A stretch of DNA of 64,000 nucleotides, from contig NC_016131.3 in NCBI RefSeq assembly GCF_000005505.3, positions 71,830,855-71,894,854 of the forward strand. The letters run 5' to 3'. Numbering within the stretch: position 1 is the stretch's first letter; each line of letters starts with the position of its first letter. Position numbers and translations under genes: made by a program. Below are positions 60,001 to 64,000 of the stretch, one piece after another. The DNA comes from Brachypodium distachyon. Lineage: Eukaryota > Streptophyta > Magnoliopsida > Poales > Poaceae. The notes under the pieces were generated by a model. It made no database searches, was not told the origin of the DNA, and worked only from the letters and a program-made list of their open reading frames with translations.

Positions 60001-60388
60001 CACTCGATGCGTTTATCAAGGCTGGGAGGGCCCGTGTGGAGCTTTTTGCAGCAACAAAAATGGTGGATGCAGACTGACTGCATCCAGGGACGAAGAGAGA
60101 GGTGCCGTTGGATGGGACAAAAGGGTTGAATGCCACAGAGAACGCGTGATCCACAGTCGCACCAATCGAACAACGCATACATATACGTACGTCCCCTACT
60201 CAGTAGAGGCTTTCAGACAATGGAATCAGCCGCTTTGCTGCACAAGAGTACTGGTACCACTTTTGTGCAGGATTTAGTACCATCATTTTCTTCAGCATTT
60301 TGCCCTAACGTGGCTCTTTGTTTTTGTTTCTGGCTCTGGCTTGAGTTTTGCCTGTTCTTGCCGTTATGGAGACCGAGAGCGGGGAATG

Positions 60389-60420
<32 letters not shown>

Positions 60421-61782
60421 GGCGGCTGCAAAGCTGACTGAAAAGATAAAGTCAAAGAGGGACGCTTTGGCCAAAGCTTTGTAAACACAGATCCTGTTTT
60501 GACTGACTACTCCACAGCCGTCACAGCCCAAAGGCTGCATAGGCTTCCAGTTCCGGAGACTTGGCAGGCTGTAGTGGTGTGCATTAGTACAGTTTCGACG
60601 ATCCTACTTGTATTTTTCTTAGGCCAAAGCTTTGTGCCTGCATGGTTTGATTTTCTTTATTTCTTGTGCTATCATCATCTACATACTTCAAATTTGTGTG
60701 AGCTTACTGTCAAATGAGTACTAAACTACCGGTAGCAATGTTAGCAGCTTACTGTCAAATGAGTAATCTCTTGGAAATCAAATTGCAAGTCGCTACTCCC
60801 AGTCGACCTCAAATTAATTTCTTGGAAATCTGACAAATACACTCAGCCCACGTTAATTGTGATGAGCACTACTCTTGACAGAATGGCGCAACAATCTGAA
60901 GCTACAAGGGTGAGCGTAGGATTCCCATTTCTGGAGATCTGGGGAGAGCGTGCACGGCCAAGATTTTATGGCTAATCTAGACCCTGAAAACCTGCTTTGC
61001 GCTGGATTCCATATTTAACCTGACAAATGTCTATGCTGCCAATCATTCCAAATTTAGTGCCCCATGATCCCCTAATTAGATTAGCATAAGTGCTCTCTCG
61101 TGTAGCTTAGCATGCACTAATATTGGAGCTGCTGTTGGTCATGCGTGCCCTCGTCTCAAGAAGATTGGCCTTGTCTTGGGAAAGGGAGCAAATGTGCCCA
61201 ACAAACTAGCCAAGGGTGTACTTTCTGATTGATTAATCAACCTAGGCATCAGTCCAATCCCAGATTGGAGCCAGTGTGGCGTCGAAAAATTAAGGACCAG
61301 TTGGTGGTAGTATAAACTAACCATCTTTCCCGCCCACCCGTGCAAATGCAATCTCTCCTACGAACAGTGGGTCCCGTGAGTACAGTGAGCCATATGCCCA
61401 GCTCCTAGGAAGGATCACCAATTCACCATGTTAAATGTAGCACTGGTGCGAGAGTGGATTTCCTGCACACGGTGGCGACCGCACTTGAAATCCCGTCCAT
61501 TCGCGATTGCATGGAGATTTGTGCCATGAAAACCAAGAAACGTGGTATACATTGCAAATACGAGAGCTGGTAGTATCGGAGAGCAGTGAAAACACTGTTG
61601 CAGAAGGGACTGGTCGGCGGGCCATTCAGTAAGTACTGCGCGTGGGGCCCTGTATCTGGTGGGAAATTTATGGCCGCTCGGTTATTACCTATTGCGAAGC
61701 CCCTCGTGAGTCCTGTGCCACGATCCCCTCGGTCCATACGCCGGTGGAGGGGGAGAGGGGTCCGGCTACGGGGCGAGCAGCC
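57061..61782. other. Intergenic, no gene recognised
   Basis: Frames at 58212-58671 (both strands) and 59612-60441 are overlapping and free of recognisable domains. The 58300-58560 block is GC-rich and exon-like, but no protein family is apparent. A long G run (60390-60417) is listed separately. Nothing else is supported. Confidence 0.4.
60390..60417 (+). repeat. G28 homopolymer
   Basis: Twenty-eight consecutive G residues lie in a non-coding stretch. The length is unusual for plant DNA and is likely to be polymorphic or to mark an assembly or sequencing uncertainty. Confidence 0.9.
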
Positions 61783-64000
61783 ATGGAGGAAATCGGCGTC
61801 GATGTGTACAGGTACGGCCTTCGCGATGCCGTTTCAGTAACGCCCCCTGGGTTCAGATCACTGATTCCTAATGTATCTGTACCTTTCGAATCCCGTAGCC
61901 AAGCACGAGATCTGGGGATCGATTCGGCAAACATGAGCTATCTCGCGCTACTCAGTCCGTTCGCCTTGGACGAAGAAGGTGCCCGGGACTCCAGGGGAGG
62001 GGCCGTCCAGTCGGACACTCGGTCCGTTGATTCAAGCGCAGTGGCGACGCCGGTGGAAGGGAGAAACGACCTATCGGGCGAACAAGATTTCATCGAGCAT
62101 GGAGTGGTGGAAAGCGCAACGCGGACGGACAGGCCAGAAACTGATTCAGACGAGCCCCCACCTGCGTGGAAAAAAAAGGTAAGGAACAAATTTGCTGTGA
62201 CGCTAAGTAAATTGCGAACTGCACATTCTTTCTGATGGGATTGCAACTTGTTATGCTCTCCCCGCTACGAACACGATGCCAGGCTCCGGATTGGAGTGCT
62301 GCCAGATTCGAAGCAACGTACGGTGGGGAGGATTTCAGCTCTGGAAGAATTGTTGACGAGATATGCAGAGAAGAAATCCGACGTAGTTGTCGATCCAGTG
62401 GTTGGGACAAAGTTCGACTGGCTCGCAGAAGCCTATGATTTCTATAATTTATTCTCCTGGGAGGTTGGGTTCGGGATAAGGTACGGAAAGAGTAGGAGAA
62501 ATGTGAAGGGATCAAAATGTATGCAGGAACTCGTCTGTGGCTGTGCGGTAAGTGTTCGTGGATTTGAAGCTTCTGTTGATGATGATTATGAGCCACCTTT
62601 ATCTAACCAGTTCATCACACTCCTACAGGGTCGGCCAAAGCCTAACACAAGGTCGTCCATGTCAATGTGCCCCGCTCTCGTAAGATTACTCCGCAGCAAT
62701 GACGGGACCTGGTATGTATCGGAGAACATGCAAGAGCATAACCATGGTTTGTCAAGAACGTGCGGTGAGAAATTGCATTGGCCATCTCATAGGCACATTG
62801 ACAAGTACAGTAAGGACGCGGTGAAACAACTTAGGGAGAACAACGTTCCTCTCGGCAAGGTGTACATCATCATAGGTTCCATGTTTGGGAGGATGGAGAA
62901 TGTACCTTTCACGAAGAGGTCGCTGCGCATGCTGTGCGGCAAAATGGGGAGAGAACAAGCAGATCATGATGTCCAGAAAACCATGGCAGAATTCGCTAGG
63001 CTAAAAACAACTGATCCGGACTTCGACTACACTGTCGAGGTGGATGAAGACAGTCCTGTGAAGACATTAATTTGGAGTAGCGGCCGCAGCCGGCATCAGT
63101 ACCATCATTTTGGTGATGTGGTTACTTTTGACATGACATACAAAACAAATCTCTATGACATGCCTTTTGGGTTGTTTGTGGGTGTCAACAATCACTTCCA
63201 AAGTATAATCTTTGGAGGGGTTCTCATGCGTGAAGAGAAGATAGAAAGTTTCGTATGGGTTTTCCGGGAATTCGTCCGGATGATGGGCCGGAAGCATCCT
63301 GAGACCATCCTCACTAGTAAGCCTGTGTCGATGTGATTCATGTGCCCCCAGAAATATATTAACGTCATGCTAATGTTGGGTGCATCTATTTTTCTTACTA
63401 GACCGAGCGAGAGCTATGGAGGTGGCTATCCGGCGGGTGTTCCCAGACACGACACACCGATGGTGCAAGTGGCACGTCCTAAGGAAGGCTAAGGAGCAGC
63501 TAGGGCCTTATTACACGAAGCAGAGCGACTTCAGGGCTGCTTTCCATAAAGTGGTGAATGAAATGCTGGCGGTCGATGAATTCGAACGGGCATGGCACCT
63601 AGTACTCAGGCAATACAACCTAGAGAACCACCCGTACCTCATTCAGGTGTATGAATGCCAGTCCAAGTGGGCTAAACCATTCTTCAGTGGAAAATTTTGT
63701 GCTAGGTAGACCAGCACACAAAGGAGTGAGAGTGCAAATCATATGTTGAAGGTTTACGTGCCTCCTAGATCCCCGATGCATGTTTTCGTGAAGCAGTATG
63801 GGAAGCTCCAGCACGCCCGAGAGTCTGAAGAGAGTTTCCAAGAAAGGCGTACCAAGTTGGTGAGTACGTACACAAGATAAACTATTAAATTATAGAAAAT
63901 TTTAACTACTTCTGTCTGATAATGACCCTACTAACACCCAGGTTGGAGTTGTCCCGAGGATGAACTTGCCGATCAAGAAACATGCCAGCAGGGTGTACAC
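61783..64000 (+). pseudogene. FAR1/FHY3-like (MULE-transposase-derived) gene with an in-frame stop, runs off the window
   Basis: Exon 1 starts at 61783 (MEEIGVDVYRYGL) and is acidic and unstructured up to PPAWKKK near 62177. The main exon (about 62282-63316) carries the FAR1 DNA-binding domain (FDWLAEAYDFYNLFSWEVGF, MQEHNHGL zinc-ligand segment) and the MULE transposase core (VVTFDMTYKTNLYDMPFGLF). A short intron (63317-63401) leads to an exon with [24 protein letters not shown] at 63707-63709 interrupts the conserved stretch between KFCAR and TSTQRSESANHML; homology continues in the same frame after it to 63859. A further GT-AG intron ends at 63941, and the last exon (VGVVPRMNLPIKKHASRVYT) is cut by the window end. 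FAR1-like proteins are domesticated transposases, some acting as light-signalling transcription factors. Splicing turns the usual ILTD aspartate into Asn. The first intron's acceptor is unclear. It may be a decayed transposase or a damaged host gene. Confidence 0.8.

Noticed and set aside
59612..60441. Minus-strand 188-residue and plus-strand 133-residue frames
   Set aside because: Overlapping on both strands, without recognised motifs, and no splice-consistent extension.
1..64000. CRISPR arrays, operons, prophage or other prokaryotic systems
   Set aside because: The window has spliced plant genes and plant transposons; the repeats seen are tandem duplications, microsatellites and MITE ends, not regularly spaced arrays.

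Overview
The window is nuclear DNA of a flowering plant, almost certainly a grass (Poaceae) and possibly a pooid. The signs are GT-AG introns, very GC-rich first exons next to AT-rich intergenic DNA, Stowaway-type MITEs with TA target duplications, plant LINE and CACTA debris, and plant-only gene families (EPFL peptide, IQD, SULTR3, NETWORKED, FAR1-like). No bacterial operons, CRISPR arrays or long LTR retrotransposons are visible. All coordinates are read by eye; the exon joins of the four best gene models close in frame from start to stop.

Layout. 1-12.6 kb is gene-poor. It holds a truncated, frameshifted LRR receptor-kinase fragment (about 2.3-4.1 kb), a cluster of CACGTG G-boxes with no evident gene (6.9-7.7 kb) and two decayed LINE 3' ends, one interrupted by a CACTA-like fragment. 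12.6-16.1 kb is a nested-element block: a 5'-truncated LINE on the minus strand, with a 13-bp target-site duplication, inside an older element with GGCC-type ends. 16.8-28.1 kb is genic: a two-exon EPFL secreted peptide (+), a six-exon secreted EGF-like protein (-) and a three-exon IQD calmodulin-binding protein (+). Around 29.1-29.5 kb lies a cystatin-like gene (-) disrupted by a tiny poly(A)-bearing insertion. 30-41 kb is mostly unassigned DNA with MITEs, short tandem duplications and a duplicated PPR-like scrap. 41.2-46.5 kb is a nine-exon SULTR3 sulfate-transporter-family gene (+), convergent with a NETWORKED1-type actin-binding coiled-coil gene (-, 47.2-55.9 kb). The right edge (61.8 kb to the end) is a FAR1/MULE-transposase-like gene with an in-frame stop that runs off the window.

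The genes do not form one pathway. EPFL and EGF-like products are apoplastic, IQD and NET1 belong to Ca2+/cytoskeleton biology, and SULTR3 is a membrane transporter. They look like an ordinary gene-rich grass segment. No undescribed multi-gene system is supported. The most informative observations are genome-evolution events: very short retroposition scars, nested insertions, and internal repeat expansion of the NET1 coiled coil.
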